Positions 11,944-24,734 of a stretch of DNA of 64,000 nt are shown here, one piece after another (the stretch's first letter is position 1; each line of letters opens with the position of its first letter). Below the pieces are notes generated by a model. It made no database searches. It saw only the letters and a list, made by a program, of their open reading frames with translations, and was not told the origin of the DNA. Source of the stretch: Liolophura sinensis (taxonomy: Eukaryota; Mollusca; Polyplacophora; Chitonida; Chitonidae). The position numbers and the translations under genes were made by a program. The DNA is taken from assembly GCF_032854445.1 (NCBI RefSeq), contig NC_088301.1:8428281-8492280 (forward strand), read 5' to 3'.

Positions 11944-12130
11944 TCACCCAGTGTCACAGTAAATACGCAGTAAGCGTACTGTCAGCCAGTATCAGGGTGT
12001 CACTGAAAAGTAACTACTTTCACCAAGTGTCACATTAACTACGCAGTAAGTGTACTGTCAGCCAGTATCAGCATGTCACGGAAGGTGGTATACTTTCACA
12101 AGTGTCACGGTAACTACGAAGTTAGTGTAC
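11944..12130 (+). repeat. Tandem repeat, about 75-76 bp, 2.5 copies
   Basis: AGTGTCAC recurs at about 11950, 12026 and 12101. Each is followed by a TAA-TACGCAGTAAG-like stretch and then TACTGTCAGCCAGTATCAG. The third copy is truncated. Non-coding. Confidence 0.85.
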
Positions 12131-14099
12131 TTCTTGCTAGGGTCAATTTTTAAAGAGCGAAAAATTACCACAAATATCTGATGATGATCAGAGGTAGTGA
12201 TAAGGCTGAACACAGTGACAAAATGCCATGTGTTTTTATTCTTCTTTTGTGTTAGCTACAGAGATTGTGATAAGTATGAAATCGTCCCTTATTACCCATT
12301 TTACGGTATATAAGTTAAGTATATACGGTAAGTTAGGTATTGATTAGGATTCAGAAAGACACTTTTCTGAGATCTTTTCTTGAATTTTACTGCACTTTAG
12401 TGATATGGCCAAGTAATACCGAAATCGACGGGAATCTATGGTAAATGACAGTGCAGAAGCGCAGTAAAATGCTCGTTAACCGTGTATCCCGAACTGCCAG
12501 TCCACAATCATGTTGGTTTTGCTGTTTCTGAGCTTACATTAACTGTGTTTATTGCAACATTTAAAATGGTATGTAGGAAAGAAGAATGAGAATTTATGTA
12601 TGCACATCACATTAAATTAATAAATACATAAATAAAAACAGCGTAACTTTGCAATAGCTGCAACATCCGGCATAAAGTAAAAAAAAAAAAAACGTCCTTA
12701 AGTGAATGGCAAATATTAAAATATTTAATTGATTGACCGACCGACAGGTAGACCGACAGGTAGACCGACCGACCGACCGACAGACAGACCTACCGACCAG
12801 CAGATGCAGAGCTACCAACAGAACTGCTTAACACAGCTTAAATATTATCTATAGATAATCAAAAAAGTTGTGCAGTTTAGTATTGATATGCCATGGATAT
12901 TATTGCCAACTGAAGACACACCATGTTTATTTCGGTAAGCTTGAAGAGCTCTGGTTTGGGGGGTGAAGGCAGTGTACTCCGAAAACTCAATACCCACGGG
13001 TCTTGTATATCTTAATTCTGTTTACCAATGTGTAAAAAATATTTTGGGGCACGACTTCTTTCATAGTTAAAACAGTCATAGTGTGGAGTGAACCAGTGAC
13101 TTCAAGCATGTCATTAACGAACCTTCCTACGTATGACATATAGACATGGGCACCGCATTGGTGGAAGACTGCGCAAATTGCCACACGGGCATTGTCGACC
13201 ATCTGCAAACGTACACGTATGTTTCACGTTTCATGTCTGTGGGTTATACTGAAGACTAACCTACAGACTACGTAGCCCGTCCATTCGCTTTAATAGTTTT
13301 TGTAACTCTTCTCATGTTGCTGTGCGGAAGAAAACATGCGAAGTTGAAGCCAGTGGTCGTGTGCAGCGCCTAATCTTATTGGAGTGCATTTCTTATACGA
13401 GTCGTGACACGAAAGGCGTTCAGTACACGGTAATATACCGTACACGAAAACAAATATTTAGCTCTGTTGACGTTTACCGTACCGAATATGTAACCTCCGT
13501 AGGTGGACTGGGTGACCTTCGCTTGCCTATTTCCGCCCCGCGTTCCGTTGTAAAGTGTATCAGTTTTTCTCCACAGAAAATACGTCATAATTGCCATTAA
13601 CACATGCGGAAGCTGTTAAAAGTTCGACTGACTTCTCACTGCTCATTTAATGCGGATAACTGCATGAGCGTGCGCGTCAAGTTGTTGGAATGCTGACAGA
13701 GTCGTACTTGGTACTGTGTTATGCAGGATGGTACTATCACTAGCTGTCACATAAAGCAGTGAGAGGTGACAGGCGGTGTGGTATATGACGATACCGGAAC
13801 GGTTTTAGTCACACAGGTACGTAGTAAATGTTTACCATTTCTTCATCCAAGCCCATGCGAGCAATTGTACAGAAAACGTGCCTGTCGGAAAGAATAAGAC
13901 CAATGAAATCGACATCATTTTTCGCAGGTGTCGACGTGACATGTGGTATGTAATACATTTAGTGGAGCAATTATCACACCTCATTTACATGTCGACCTAG
14001 TGATCAAATTTATTGAGATTCTATATTTTTTTGTATTTATACAATATGTATTATTAATGTTTAAACACGGACGTTGACGGAACTGACAGAGTGCGCTAG
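12131..14099. other. Spacer with GACC/GACA microsatellite at about 12735-12800
   Basis: No gene recognised. At about 12735-12800 there is a (GACC)n/(GACA)n tract, with GACCGACC runs mixed with GACAGGTA. Around 13322-13603 there are open frames on both strands with no motifs, which I treat as chance. Confidence 0.5.
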
Positions 14100-14204
14100 A
14101 GTGCGGTTGTTCGCTGAGATAGTGTAGTCACATTCGGTCCCTAAACGTAATCAGGGTAGATATAGCCTAGAGGTCTTTCCGTGAAACTTTCAGTTTCGCT
14201 AAAT

Positions 14205-14330
14205 ATCTAGAGCTTTCAGCTATCGCTTCTTTACCTTTGTTCACTGTGATGTTGTCGTCACATGGAATGCTTGTATGTTGTCAGGGTAGATAGCCTACAG
14301 GTTATACGTCTTCCCGGTATTCACTTTTGC
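14205..14330 (+). repeat. Diverged local duplication, copy 1
   Basis: CTTTCAGCTATCGCTTCTTTACC, TTCACTGTGATG and CACATGGAATG are matched in the same order at 14680-14800 (CCTTCAGCTGTTGC, TTCACTGTGATGG, ACATGGAGTG). It is an old tandem or dispersed duplication. Confidence 0.55.
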
Positions 14331-14679
14331 TGGCTATCCAAAGAGCGAATATCCACGCACCGCAGAAACTGATAGGCTTACACATAAAAACGGTTATTTG
14401 ACAATTCTAGTAGACATTTCACGTGTTTTCTGTAAAACACCAATGTTTTGGAGGAAAACGTTGAAACTGATTTACTGAAAACGTCAGTGTTATAAAAAGG
14501 AAGCCAGCCTGTTTTAATAAAAACGTATGCGTATATAGTCTCACCATATACCATAACACGTTTATGGATAAGACGTCTGCGTTCAAATAAAATCAGCAAG
14601 GCGTTTGCACATTATTGCGTGTGTTTTCATAAATCCATAGCATGCGTCCTTAATATTTGCAGTGGCTATATACTCTCCA
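14331..14679. other. Spacer between two diverged repeat copies
   Basis: No gene recognised; the minus ORF at 14378-14599 has no motifs. Confidence 0.35.
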
Positions 14680-14800
14680 ATGCCTTCAGCTGTTGCTGCT
14701 GTACCGTGATTCACTGTGATGGTGTAATTACATGGAGTGTCCATATGTAGTCAGCGCAAATGTGCACGTATATATGTCTTCCACTATGTTTGCATTACAG
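14680..14800 (+). repeat. Diverged local duplication, copy 2
   Basis: Second copy of the element at 14205-14330. A third, weaker trace (GTCCTTCAGCTATAT...TACAGGTCT) may lie near 15023-15065. Confidence 0.5.
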
Positions 14801-15929
14801 TGTAGGTCTATCCCATGTAGAGACACGATCATCGACCGACTTACTATGTACATACATACTGATACTGTAATCATAATGTATAGAGTCTTGTCAGGTCAAA
14901 TATTTATGTGAGACTGTTATAATTCCATTAACTCTGTGACATAAAGGTATATGTGTAGGCCTATTTATAGAAAGATGAAAGTACTCTTTGCCTTTATTTA
15001 AATACCTGTTTCCGAAATATGGTCCTTCAGCTATATATCATGTATGTACGTATACAGGTCTCCGCTATTAACTACAAAGTCCTGGCTCTGTGATCTGTCT
15101 CAAATAGTATATGCCCCTTCAAGCCATGTAGTCCCGCGACTGCTTGGTATCCCACGTGGATAACGTTATAAAGTGTACCTAAGTAATGCATGAACATTTG
15201 CCAGCGCTGTTATAACATGTATAGCGACGAAAATGTAACGACACTCGACCTTGTGTCAGTGTATTAAGTGTATATATTGATAAGTTGATTTATTAGTATC
15301 CCTATTTAAATGACACAGGCGTTGAATCATACTGTAATTAGATCAGCGATAATGTGAGGCGATATAATGTTTAAGTCCTGCAAACAGATGGTGTTCGAGG
15401 TTCGGTTGCTGGTTATCATATGGCAGCTGCATTTTAAGCTGTGTACTGTAGGCAGCTTTATATTGAACTAGGGGTCTACGTAAACAGAGAGAAGTTTGCC
15501 ACTGTGGTATATGGTAGTTCGCATGTCTGTGCTCGCTCTATTCTGATAATCACTGAGAGGATGTTAAGATTAATAATTACAATTAACAATACTGAGGAAT
15601 AATTTGTAGTCTGCATGTCCCGATCAGTAAGTACTTTCAATTTCGCCGGAAATCACTATGATCTATAAACAGAAATGTTTGATTGGCTGTTGCAGTCACT
15701 GTGTGCACCAATCAATTTGGAGTGGGAGTACCTGGATAGGGAATCATATGAAGAGAGCGAAACACTTTTCTCTCTATTTATATAGTGACAGACCTGACCA
15801 CCAATTTCTGCAATGTGCTAAAACCACTGATGAAACGACTGAGATACATTACGTTGATTATTCAGCCAAAAAAATTGAAGTTGTGTATTCACTGTGCGCT
15901 TTCACGTGTTGCAATGGAGAGGAAAGTGG
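14801..15929. other. Spacer, no gene recognised
   Basis: Nothing identifiable. ORF 15658-15945 has no motifs and runs into a degraded SINE. Confidence 0.4.
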
Positions 15930-16155
15930 ATTCTCTGTGGCCTAGCAGTTTGCGTGACGATAACCGAGCAGTGTCCCTCACCAATGAGATCGCTGTGAGT
16001 TCAAGTCCATGGCTTCCTGTCCGGCCTGCTTTGATAGATCTGCCAGCAGCCTTCGGATGGTCGTGGGATCGCAGGAGCTCTGACCGGTTTCCCTCCATAG
16101 TGCTGGCCGCCATCGTCTCAGTGAAATATTCCTAAGTACGGCGTAAAACCCAAGC
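15930..16155 (+). mobile_element. Old, degraded SINE copy
   Basis: CTCACCAATGAGATCGCTGTGAG, a B-box region AGTTCAAGTCC, GGATGGTCGTGGGAT and CTGGCCGCCATCGTCTCAG follow the SINE order. The A-box region is decayed and several small deletions are visible. Confidence 0.85.
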
Positions 16156-16983
16156 CGAATTGATTATTCCATTCGCATCCATGTTCGTCCTAGGTGTATT
16201 TTACTGGCCATTCTTCAGTTTGATCACCTTTCTCCACAAGAGACCATTGGAATCTGTCGATATGATATCTCTATCTTTAAGTTTTCTGATACGAGAGAAA
16301 TATGATGTAATCAGCGTTATCCAATGAACGCTCTTTACGAGAAAAATACCTTGGCAAACGAGCACATATTGCCAGTGGTCGAAGTCGAGCCAGGTTGTCG
16401 ACTATCGAGCCTCGCATTTCCAACAAAATAAAAACTACTTCAGCAATACCGATCGCCCGCAAGTGGCCCATAAATAATCTCCATACATAAAACCTGATCT
16501 CTATAAACGAATGCAATAACATTTGGTCGTACATTCACCCTCCCGCTTCGTTCATTCACTGACATGTCACGGCTTATGATGTTACGGCCGTTTCCACTGG
16601 TCATTTCTGGAATATGTTAATTAGCCTCTCTGCGAGGACAGTAAGTTTAATGCATCCTGTGTGTTTTCATTTAACTCATATATGTACCATTTATGCATTG
16701 TCACTGTTTTAATGCGTCTTCTGTCATGATTTGTTTCTTAAACTTTATAGTTTGGGTCGAAAATTTGTTTTTAACGCTTGTAAAATTCTTGTGACTTCAT
16801 TATACATTGTAGCTCAGTTAAAGTATAACATGGGCCTGCATGCTTATATTTTTGCACAGACTATGTAAATTTACTGGCTGTGACAAAAACTCAGATGACA
16901 CCTTATTTGTGGAGATAAACAGGCTTTATTCATATAGGCAGGACAAAATGGTCATTCTGCAAATCAAACAGATCGTGATTACA
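16156..16983. other. Spacer, no gene recognised
   Basis: Nothing identifiable beyond short ORFs without motifs. Confidence 0.4.
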
Positions 16984-17432
16984 CTCCCATCGTGTAATTG
17001 TTCTGGCTGTCGAACTCCCATCGTCTGATTGTTCTGGCTGTCGAACTCCCATCGTCTGATTGTTCTGGCTGTCGAACTCCCATCTTGTACTTTTTCTGGT
17101 TGTCGAACTCCCATCTTGTACTTTTTCTGGCTGTCGAACTCCTATCTTGTACTTTTTCTGGCTGTTGCACTCCCATCGTGTACTTGCTCTGGCAGTCGCA
17201 CTCCCGTCGCTTAAATATTCTCTGTCGCATTCTTGTCGGGTAATTGTTCTGGTAGTGGTACTCCCATTGTGTATTTGATCTGGCTGTCGCACTGCCGTCG
17301 TTAAAGTGTTCTCTCTCTCTCGCATTCTTATCGTGCAATTGTTCCGGCAATCGCACTCCCATCGTGTAATTGTTCGGGCAGTCGCACTCTCATCGTGTAA
17401 TTGTTCGGGCAGTCGCACTCCCATCGTGTAAT
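16984..17432 (+). repeat. 31-bp minisatellite, about 14 units
   Basis: CTCCCATCGTGTAATTGTTC-type units recur every 31 bases with substitutions and two units of altered length around 17212-17240 and 17290-17330. Because 31 is not a multiple of three, one frame on the minus strand cycles through all phases. The 170-codon ORF there is an artefact of a stop-free unit, not a gene. Confidence 0.95.
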
Positions 17433-18350
17433 GCCTCATCAAAATAAACCACCCCGCTTTATATGGTAAATTAAATTAGAGTTTATGACAGGCCTCACGC
17501 AATATCAGAACACATCAAACGACGACCCTTGGTGACAAATCATACACAAATTTCTTTTTTAAGCCGCCCAGTGGAAACAGTACTGTAGTATAGGCAATGA
17601 ATGGAAATGGGTGAAATCATCAAAGGGCGTCAAACAATTTACCGTACGGTGTTGACTGTCCGAATATAGCGTTGGTACTGAAGCCGAGAGTACTTACTAG
17701 CCTTACATAAGACAAAGCAGCGTGCGCATGCCAGCTGACCTTAACTGAGATCATATTATCCACCCTAAGACAAACATGTAGCTGAAGTTAGTTACTTGTT
17801 CCCTGTTAACCAATTTCATTACGCAACAGTAACTCAACATAAAATGCACTCTACATGTACATTTGCTCTCCCGATTCATTTGGTCATTTATAGCTAGATA
17901 TTCAGAGGACTTCAAGGGGTAAATGGACCCTTAAACTTGACTCTCAGCAATTAAAAAAAGTCTGTAATTGAATACCATTTAAGCCTCAGTGCCGTGCGTC
18001 CCCTCTCTGTCACCATCAATTAGTCAATATTTATTCTTTACATGTTCCTCTTATCAAATCAGTGGGCCCCAAATATCTCATATCTCCTAGTTGGAATATG
18101 AGAAACGATTTGGCGTTTAATGTTCAGTGATGGTGTTTCTTCTCTTCTGCTACCTTGATTCTATTTTCTATTAGGCGAAGTTACCAGAAATGCGAGACCA
18201 GCTGAGCACCCCAGTTTGTTTGACAACTATTCCCGTTGACGTCACGACTGTAGGCAGCTTTAATTTCTGTTAGGCCCGCCCTAATCGTTGGCGTAATTTA
18301 TGTATACCTTATTATGTTTATTAACATAACTCCTTTGTTATATATTTCCA
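17433..18350. other. Spacer or 5' intron upstream of the Di-Ras exon
   Basis: The 3' end is probably intron sequence, because a splice acceptor ends it at 18350-18351. No upstream exon could be identified. Confidence 0.4.
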
Positions 18351-18351
18351 G
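18337..18351 (+). other. Splice acceptor before the Di-Ras coding exon
   Basis: A T-rich tract ending in TATATATTTCCAG lies 36 bases before the ATG. The Di-Ras protein starts inside the exon that follows, so the intron would lie in the 5' untranslated region. Confidence 0.65.
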
Positions 18352-18387
18352 CAACTGCAAAAGGACCGTTCCGTGCGACTACGAGTG

Positions 18388-18983
18388 ATGCCGGAGCAGA
18401 GCAATGACTATCGGGTGGTGGTCTTCGGTGCCGGAGGGGTGGGTAAGAGTTCCTTGGTCCTCCGGTTTGTCCGGGGAACTTTCCGGGAGAGTTATATCCC
18501 GACGATTGAGGACACTTATCGCCAGGTGATCAGCTGTAACAAACAGGTGTGCACCTTGCAGATCACCGACACGACCGGTAGCCACCAGTTTCCCGCATGC
18601 AGAGACTCTCCATCTCCAAAGGACATGCTTTTATTCTAGTGTTTTCCATCACTAGCAGACAGTCGCTGGAAGAGCTCAAACCAATTTTCGACGAAATAGT
18701 CGAAATTAAAAGGCGACATTGAAAACATTCCCATCATGCTCGTGGGCAATAAATGTGACGAAGTGAACCGCGAGATCTCGCAGCAGGAAGCCATGGAACT
18801 GGGCCAAACGATGGAATTGTGCTTTCTAGAAACGTCGGCAAAGACAAATTACAACGTAAAAGAGCTTTTCCAAGAACTGCTACAGCTAGAAAAGCGACGG
18901 ACAATGTCATTGCAGCTGGAAACCAAGAAGACAAAGTCACAAAAACGGAAGGAAAAGCTAAAAGGAAATGCATTCTCATGTAG
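18388..18983 (+). CDS. Di-Ras family small GTPase (frame broken by three 1-base indels)
   Basis: Ras-superfamily GTPase of the Di-Ras type, a membrane-attached guanine-nucleotide switch known mainly from neurons. ATG 18388 opens [11 protein letters not shown], the family N-terminus. Visible motifs are P-loop GAGGVGKS (residues 14-21), effector loop [14 protein letters not shown], the Di-Ras-specific DTTGSHQ in place of Ras DTAGQ, NKCDE, ETSAK, a basic tail (QKRKEKLKG) and a C-terminal CILM prenylation box before TAG at 18981. As assembled, the frame is lost three times. An A is missing near 18596 (GCATGC where GCAATGC is expected), an extra A lies in the run at 18708-18711, and an A is missing at 18966-18968. 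Corrected length is 198 residues, matching the family. All three changes are in A runs while the rest is strongly conserved, so assembly error is likelier than decay. Single coding exon. Confidence 0.9.
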
Positions 18984-20933
18984 TACCCCACGGTGAATGG
19001 AGTTTCGTAGGCTGTATTATATTGACATTTGATGCGCGATTTTGTACATTATATTGTGATAACAAAAAAATAGACTTTGAAAATGAGTGAAAGGTACAGT
19101 TTGTCACTGGGTATATGTCCTGTCATCTCCGGGACCTCTCTATCAGTGCCACAAATGTGTTGTTGTGGTTCAGATCTAGAGAACTATGGATTTTTGTCCT
19201 TGAACATTTGTCGTGCTTCTAGTTTTAGTTCTACGCCTGGGGAAAAGACTGGGTAAACTTTTTCAAAATCTGGTATTTTCCAGTTGAGCTGATTCAGCCC
19301 ATAGAACTGAGTAATGCGACCAAATGGGCTCAGTCGTTGAAGGCCCGAGGCCTTATTGTTTAACCCACAGACTACTCCAATGAGTAGCCAAATTAATCAA
19401 CTGAGCCTTCCATGCATGACTCATCCGGTCAGCCCATAAGCGACTCAGTTTTTGAGTTGAATTGGGTCAGTTGAAATCTCACTATTTTAACGAGTAGGCC
19501 CAAACTTTTCAATTAGCGTAAATATACGTGTCTTATACATGTACCTTGGTAACTGAAAAAACGTGTACAGACTTTTCAAAGGAATAGCCAATACGTTTTG
19601 ATTATTCTGATGCCTAATACGTTTGTATCACAACTGTATGTGATAGGCAATATGTAAATAGAATACATTGATGACCGTCAACACATGTTTTTGTCTATCG
19701 AGTCGTGTTTTTCAAAACCTACCCAAGAAATCTTACTTTGTAATCTTATGAAAAACTCTAATACATAGATATAAAAAGATCTCCCGTATATGAAGCGAAC
19801 CAGTAACATACACTCACGTCAGGAACATGTTTTTTTGAGCACCTGAAATTTTGTGTCACCATTTGCTCTTATGTTATCCTTTGTTTTTCAGTCAAGAGGT
19901 TTGTCAGGCACATGTAATTGGCGAAGGTTGGTGTTTTACTCTGGCCACTCCGGCTACTCCGGTTTTCTTCACCCGTAAACCCATTTTTATTCATTCACTG
20001 TTCACCGTATAAGATTCAGTAGGTTATGTACAAGCTTTTATTAACAAGAGACACAGGGTATTTTGACACAGAGTGATACCATAAAAAAGGAATATTGGGA
20101 CACAACGTCCCTCTCTATACAATGTCACATATGCCTCGATACCAGCTTTCGAATCAGTTCCTTTAAATGGCGAAGGCACACTTGTACTCAGGTATCAGAA
20201 ATCAATTATGAGGGGCCTGCGTGGTTAGGAAGATGCTATCAGGTGACATTTCGAATTATTGTGCTGTTAATTCTTGTTTGAATCTCAGTTAATGTCACCC
20301 AATGTCCTTGTTAAAAATAAAAATCTAAAACAAATAGATTTTTTCCATTCGTATTAACGTGTACCTATGAAAATGAGCGAATGACATGGACAGTTGTTAT
20401 AAATTTGGTTAAGGGATATGGAAAATGAAAGGAAAATGAGGAAAGGAGCTGCCTGCTGAGCTGTATTTTGTGTTGGTTGCGTCATTGCTTGCTGTCATTA
20501 GGTTAGCTCCCATATTTTAGTTCCTGACATAACGTTAAATATCAAGGTGGGGGTAATCTATGTCAAGTTATAGTAAAAGAGAAAACGTTGAACTCTCAAT
20601 CTAATCAGCTAAACGACATTGCAACCGCAAGTCACCTGTCGGCCACTTTCCGGTTTGTTTACTATGGAATTCTGCATTTCCGCTTCTCATTACCTCTCTT
20701 TCATTGACTATTTCAGATACGTAAACTACCGTTGTATAAGTCGTGCTGGCGCAGGTTTGCCTGTCTCCCCTAGTCATAAATATCCTCACTTTAATCAATC
20801 TAGCGATGTCCAACACCATCAACTGACATGTACAGTCAAGCAAGGGAGATTACGCAGTATCAGCTTTGCTGGCAGGAAGACGGGGTATCCTCCTTTCGAA
20901 AGAAAGCACGGATATATGTATATACTAAATATG
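18984..20933. other. 3' flank of Di-Ras and spacer
   Basis: No further coding exon recognised. A stretch at about 19255-19510 contains several short complementary words (CTACTC/GAGTAG, CAGCCCATA twice) and may be an old transposable element remnant. I could not define its ends. Confidence 0.4.
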
Positions 20934-21020
20934 TCACAGCTACACCTCATGTCTCACAGCTACACTTCATGTGTCACAGCTACACCTCATATGTCACAGC
21001 TACACCTCATGTGTCACAGT
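20934..21020 (+). repeat. 20-bp tandem repeat, about 4 units
   Basis: TCACAGCTACACCTCATGTG recurs at 20934, 20954, 20974 and 20994, with single substitutions. The ORFs crossing it (20619-21074 and 20828-21043) gain length only from this stop-free unit. Confidence 0.95.
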
Positions 21021-22730
21021 CTCCCATTTTGCAGACTTTATAAGATATCATGCCATTGGATAGAACCTCAGTAGCCCGTCAATGATGAATTGATCAGCCC
21101 ACAAACTAGGGCATTTATTTCTGAGTCTATAATATATTATATCGTAAATATTGAAAACGATCTCATTGTTATTTATTTGAAATATGTCTCGCGTACCCTA
21201 GATCGTTTGGCCGCCTTTATATAAATGTGTATTTATGTATTTATTTATTTATTGTTTCGTTATATGATTAGAGTTAATGTTTAATGTAAGAAATTAACAC
21301 TGTATTACAGTGTAATTAGATTTATGGGTTCTGGATACAGTAATACACGGAGTAATCCACCGCCCTTCGCCAGGTACTTCACCAACACTGAATAGTTTAT
21401 GTGTGTTAAGTTAATAAACAGTGAATGTACATGAATTCTACCCGATACGTACCTACATTCATTTTGTATTACGCACAGTCTCAAACATAGATTTGGCATC
21501 AAAATGTCTACTATAGTGTACTACTTCCTTAACACAATATGATAGGCTTGTATATCATGACCAGACTTAGAGCAAGCATACACTAAGTATGCATAGGCAT
21601 ATATTTAGGCCTTTAACAGTATATTCTAGAAGCAAAAAATTAGGTCTAATTTCAGTAATGTGCAATGCAGGCATTGATATAAAAGGTAAGGCTAATATTA
21701 CCGCTGTCTTTCCATATATTTATGTCTCATAATATTGGTGAACATCATTACAGAAAACTCTCCATACGTTTTAATAAGCAAAATTAATTTCGCTGTTTTT
21801 TTTAGTCTTGTACTTAACTTATTTACATGTACTTGCAATGTCACCAACATGTACATTACCCAAGATTTGCAGGTACTCGATAGTTAACGCTGTATGTATT
21901 TTTATATTTATGTCTTATCGGACTATGTTGATACTTGTGGGCGTTATAATTTCATATGAGTCGAGATTTTTTATCATTGGCTACATATATATAATATAGT
22001 GCAATGTTGTTGAGAAGTATTATTCTGAATTAACATTTGTTATGTTTAATGCAAGTGGCTTACGACAGATTACACAAGATATGATTGTCATCATCTTATT
22101 TATATTATATGTAAGCTTAATATTTGTGTGACAAGTCTTTGGCATTGTTCTCGTGCACAACGTTAATAAGTTAAGGGTTTACTTATGTATGGTTTTGTAA
22201 GTAAATTATTTATATACGATATATGTATCAGTAAGAAAACATATTTGGGCTTTTCTATATACAGTGCCTATATATCAAGGAACATGCCTAATCGGTGGAA
22301 GCCATCGTTTTGGCTAAGAAATCCACAGCAGTCCACAGCAGATGTGGATAGTTGAAGCGGGCCTGGGTTCTACGGACACGTAACTACCACGCCGATGCTT
22401 GGCCTATCTAATGCCTACAGTGCTGATGGTACAATCTGGCATTGTGAAGGTATAACTTTGAAAGCTTTGTAAATCCAACCTTTTGCCCATTTTATCTGTA
22501 CCTGAATTTTCCCAATTCACCTACGTTTTGTTTATGACGTCAATGACAATTCCACTGGACTATAGTTACGGTCTAATTTACCTACATGTATACTGAAATT
22601 TAGTACAGGTGTTTACAAGAGGTTCCGGGTAGTTGATTTTTCGACATCAGTCTAGACTTAAACGTGTTATGCCGTTGCTACTGCAAAACTATGATTCAGT
22701 AATGCAGTTATGGTTTACATTGCCTCCTTA
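21021..22730. other. AT-rich spacer, no gene recognised
   Basis: Long AT-rich stretch with short TTTA runs near 21235-21255. No gene or repeat match noticed. Confidence 0.45.
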
Positions 22731-22953
22731 CACTTAAAAAAATAATTTGTTAAATTTAACAGTATGTCTGTTGTCCGAGTGATGCCAGAATGTATTCTGT
22801 TATTATAACACAATATTTTCTCACATTCAACATAACATCCTGTGAGTCTAATAGAATGGTTATGTTGAATTAATAGAATATGTGTGTTACATTTAACAGA
22901 ATAATCTGCTGCATTAATATAATGTATTCTGTCATAAAGCAGATAACAGAGTG
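22731..22953 (+). mobile_element. CACT-ended MITE, copy 1 (diverged)
   Basis: It begins CACTTAAAAAAATAATTTG and carries AAATTTAACAG, TGTATTCTGT, ACATAACATCC and TGTTGAATTA in the same order as the better-preserved copy at 42732-42980. The right end (ATAACAGAGTG) is short and decayed. Non-autonomous DNA transposon; superfamily not certain. Confidence 0.7.
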
Positions 22954-23747
22954 TACTGTAAATCCATAAATCATTACTGAGTTCACTTCATCACCCTGTA
23001 GAATAAATACTGTGTACATGGAGCTGTTTTGTAAATAGTGACACGGTAATTAAATTAGTCAGCGGAGGAAACAGATTCCCCACCTGTCAGCTGAAACACA
23101 ACGGAAAACGGTGTGGACTTTTCTTGCAGCTTTCGTTCTATAGAAAAAACTGCATATGCATTCCAGTTACTGTTGTAGGCTACTTTTGTGAAAAGCACAG
23201 ACATCGGTAGTTGAATGGTAGAATCCCATATCACATCAGACAAACATATTTATCCCGTAGTATATGGAAATGAAAAAGAGCCGTTATCCGTGATGGGAGG
23301 ACAAAATAAACACAGTGGTAAAAAAGAATTTCAAAATGACATGAAATGGATCATATCCTAACCTGTCCAGTAGATTTAGGATATCTCATGCCTTGAGTAA
23401 GACCGCCAAGAAAAACGCATATTTGTGGTCTGACAAAATATTCGCTTTAGGTTCATTGTTTGTGCTGTAGACAAAGGCCTTTATGTAGATCTTCTTCGTG
23501 TCCAGGCTAAAGATTGAAATGATTGGGAATGATTACTAATTGTACGAAGGATGTGTAGGCTATTACATGCCAGTGCTCATGTTCGACTTTGCCCAGATAA
23601 ACTGGGGCAATAAAACTTTTGTTTGTTTTATAGTAAATATATGGCTGTTTTACTTTTTATACAGTAACACATTACACGTGTGGTCATGTCCTTAGAGACT
23701 AAGACACTTATTGGCCTAGTGGTATAACGAGTTGTCCCTGAGAACCA
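22954..23747. other. Spacer, no gene recognised
   Basis: Nothing identifiable. Confidence 0.4.
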
Positions 23748-23952
23748 TTTATTTATTCATTTATTGGAGTGGTGTTTTTCGATGTTCTCAAGAATACTTC
23801 ACATTTATTACTGTGGCCAGTATTATGGTTGGATAAAACCGTGCAGAGCACGGTCGAAATCCTTGGCCGCACATGAGAATGTCTGTCAGCAATATGCGGA
23901 TGAGAGGAGGAATTTGAACTCACAGAGATCGTACTGGTGCTGAGGAGGAGTA
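23748..23952 (-). mobile_element. Old SINE copy, reverse orientation
   Basis: Reading the minus strand gives TGAACTC-B-box remnants, the GTGC/GCAC middle hairpin, a CAATAATACTGG-like core and the CTTGAGAACATCGAAAAACACC tail with AATAAATGAATAAATAAA. It is heavily substituted and lacks the tRNA-like head. Confidence 0.75.
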
Positions 23953-24329
23953 AGACTTAATTTAGTGTAATGAAGTGTAAGTGCAACCCTCACTGATTTC
24001 ATCTGCGACTGTGTGGGGGTGGTTCCCTTTGGCATGTCGTTGATGTGACACCAGCATTTGAATTAATACTCTTACAGCGCATGCGCCACTCTCTACGTTC
24101 GCTTTACGCTTTACTAGCACCACTAAAAAAATTTATAAAAGAAATCTTGACAAATGACAAGGTCACTGAGATCGCAGTGATGAGGCAGGAAGTGATGTCG
24201 GAGAGCATAGACACTCTGCCTCAACCATTGTTTCTATTTATTCTTCACACACACGCATTCCCGTATCAAAAATATCCACATCATCATTCTAACAAACAAA
24301 TGAAATCTTACTGATGAATGCTGGTAATA
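23953..24329. other. Spacer, no gene recognised
   Basis: The 89-codon ORF at 24045-24314 has no recognisable motif; I do not call it a gene. Confidence 0.35.
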
Positions 24330-24520
24330 AAGCTATAAGTCGAAACAGACATTTGTACGGCAAGTGTCAACCAAAATGCTCGTTTCAGGTCAATAATCCC
24401 AAGATTAATTCCAAGAACGATTTTTAACGCAAAGTACAAAAGAGCTAAGAAAGTATATAAAGTATGGAAAGAGAAGCAGTCACAAGTTTTCATTGATGTT
24501 GGAAAGACGTTGAGTGTTCA
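24330..24520 (+). repeat. Dispersed repeat R2, copy 2
   Basis: TCGAAACAGACATTTG, GGTCAATAATCCCAAG, AAGAAAGTATATAAAG, AGAGAAGCAGTCA and GATGTTGGAAAGACG correspond to the copy at 2480-2760. Confidence 0.65.
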
Positions 24521-24734
24521 AGCCGTGTACCATAGTAGCATACAAGTTGTCCGCCCTAGGACATGTGGTGAGGCAGCTACCCGCCACAAGTTTTGGATGT
24601 TTGAATGTCCCAAAGTCTGATCTGGACGGATATCATATGCGCTGCTCACCAGCTACACGCCAAAGTTCGGTGGTTCACTCCAGGCACTCCAGTTCTCTCC
24701 GTTCAGAAAACTAAAAGTGATTTAGTCTAATAAA
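24521..24734. other. Spacer between R2 and R1 copies
   Basis: A short stretch with no gene or repeat that I can identify. Confidence 0.35.

Noticed and set aside
16930-17442. 170-codon minus-strand ORF
   Set aside because: Lies entirely in the 31-bp minisatellite and cycles through all phases.
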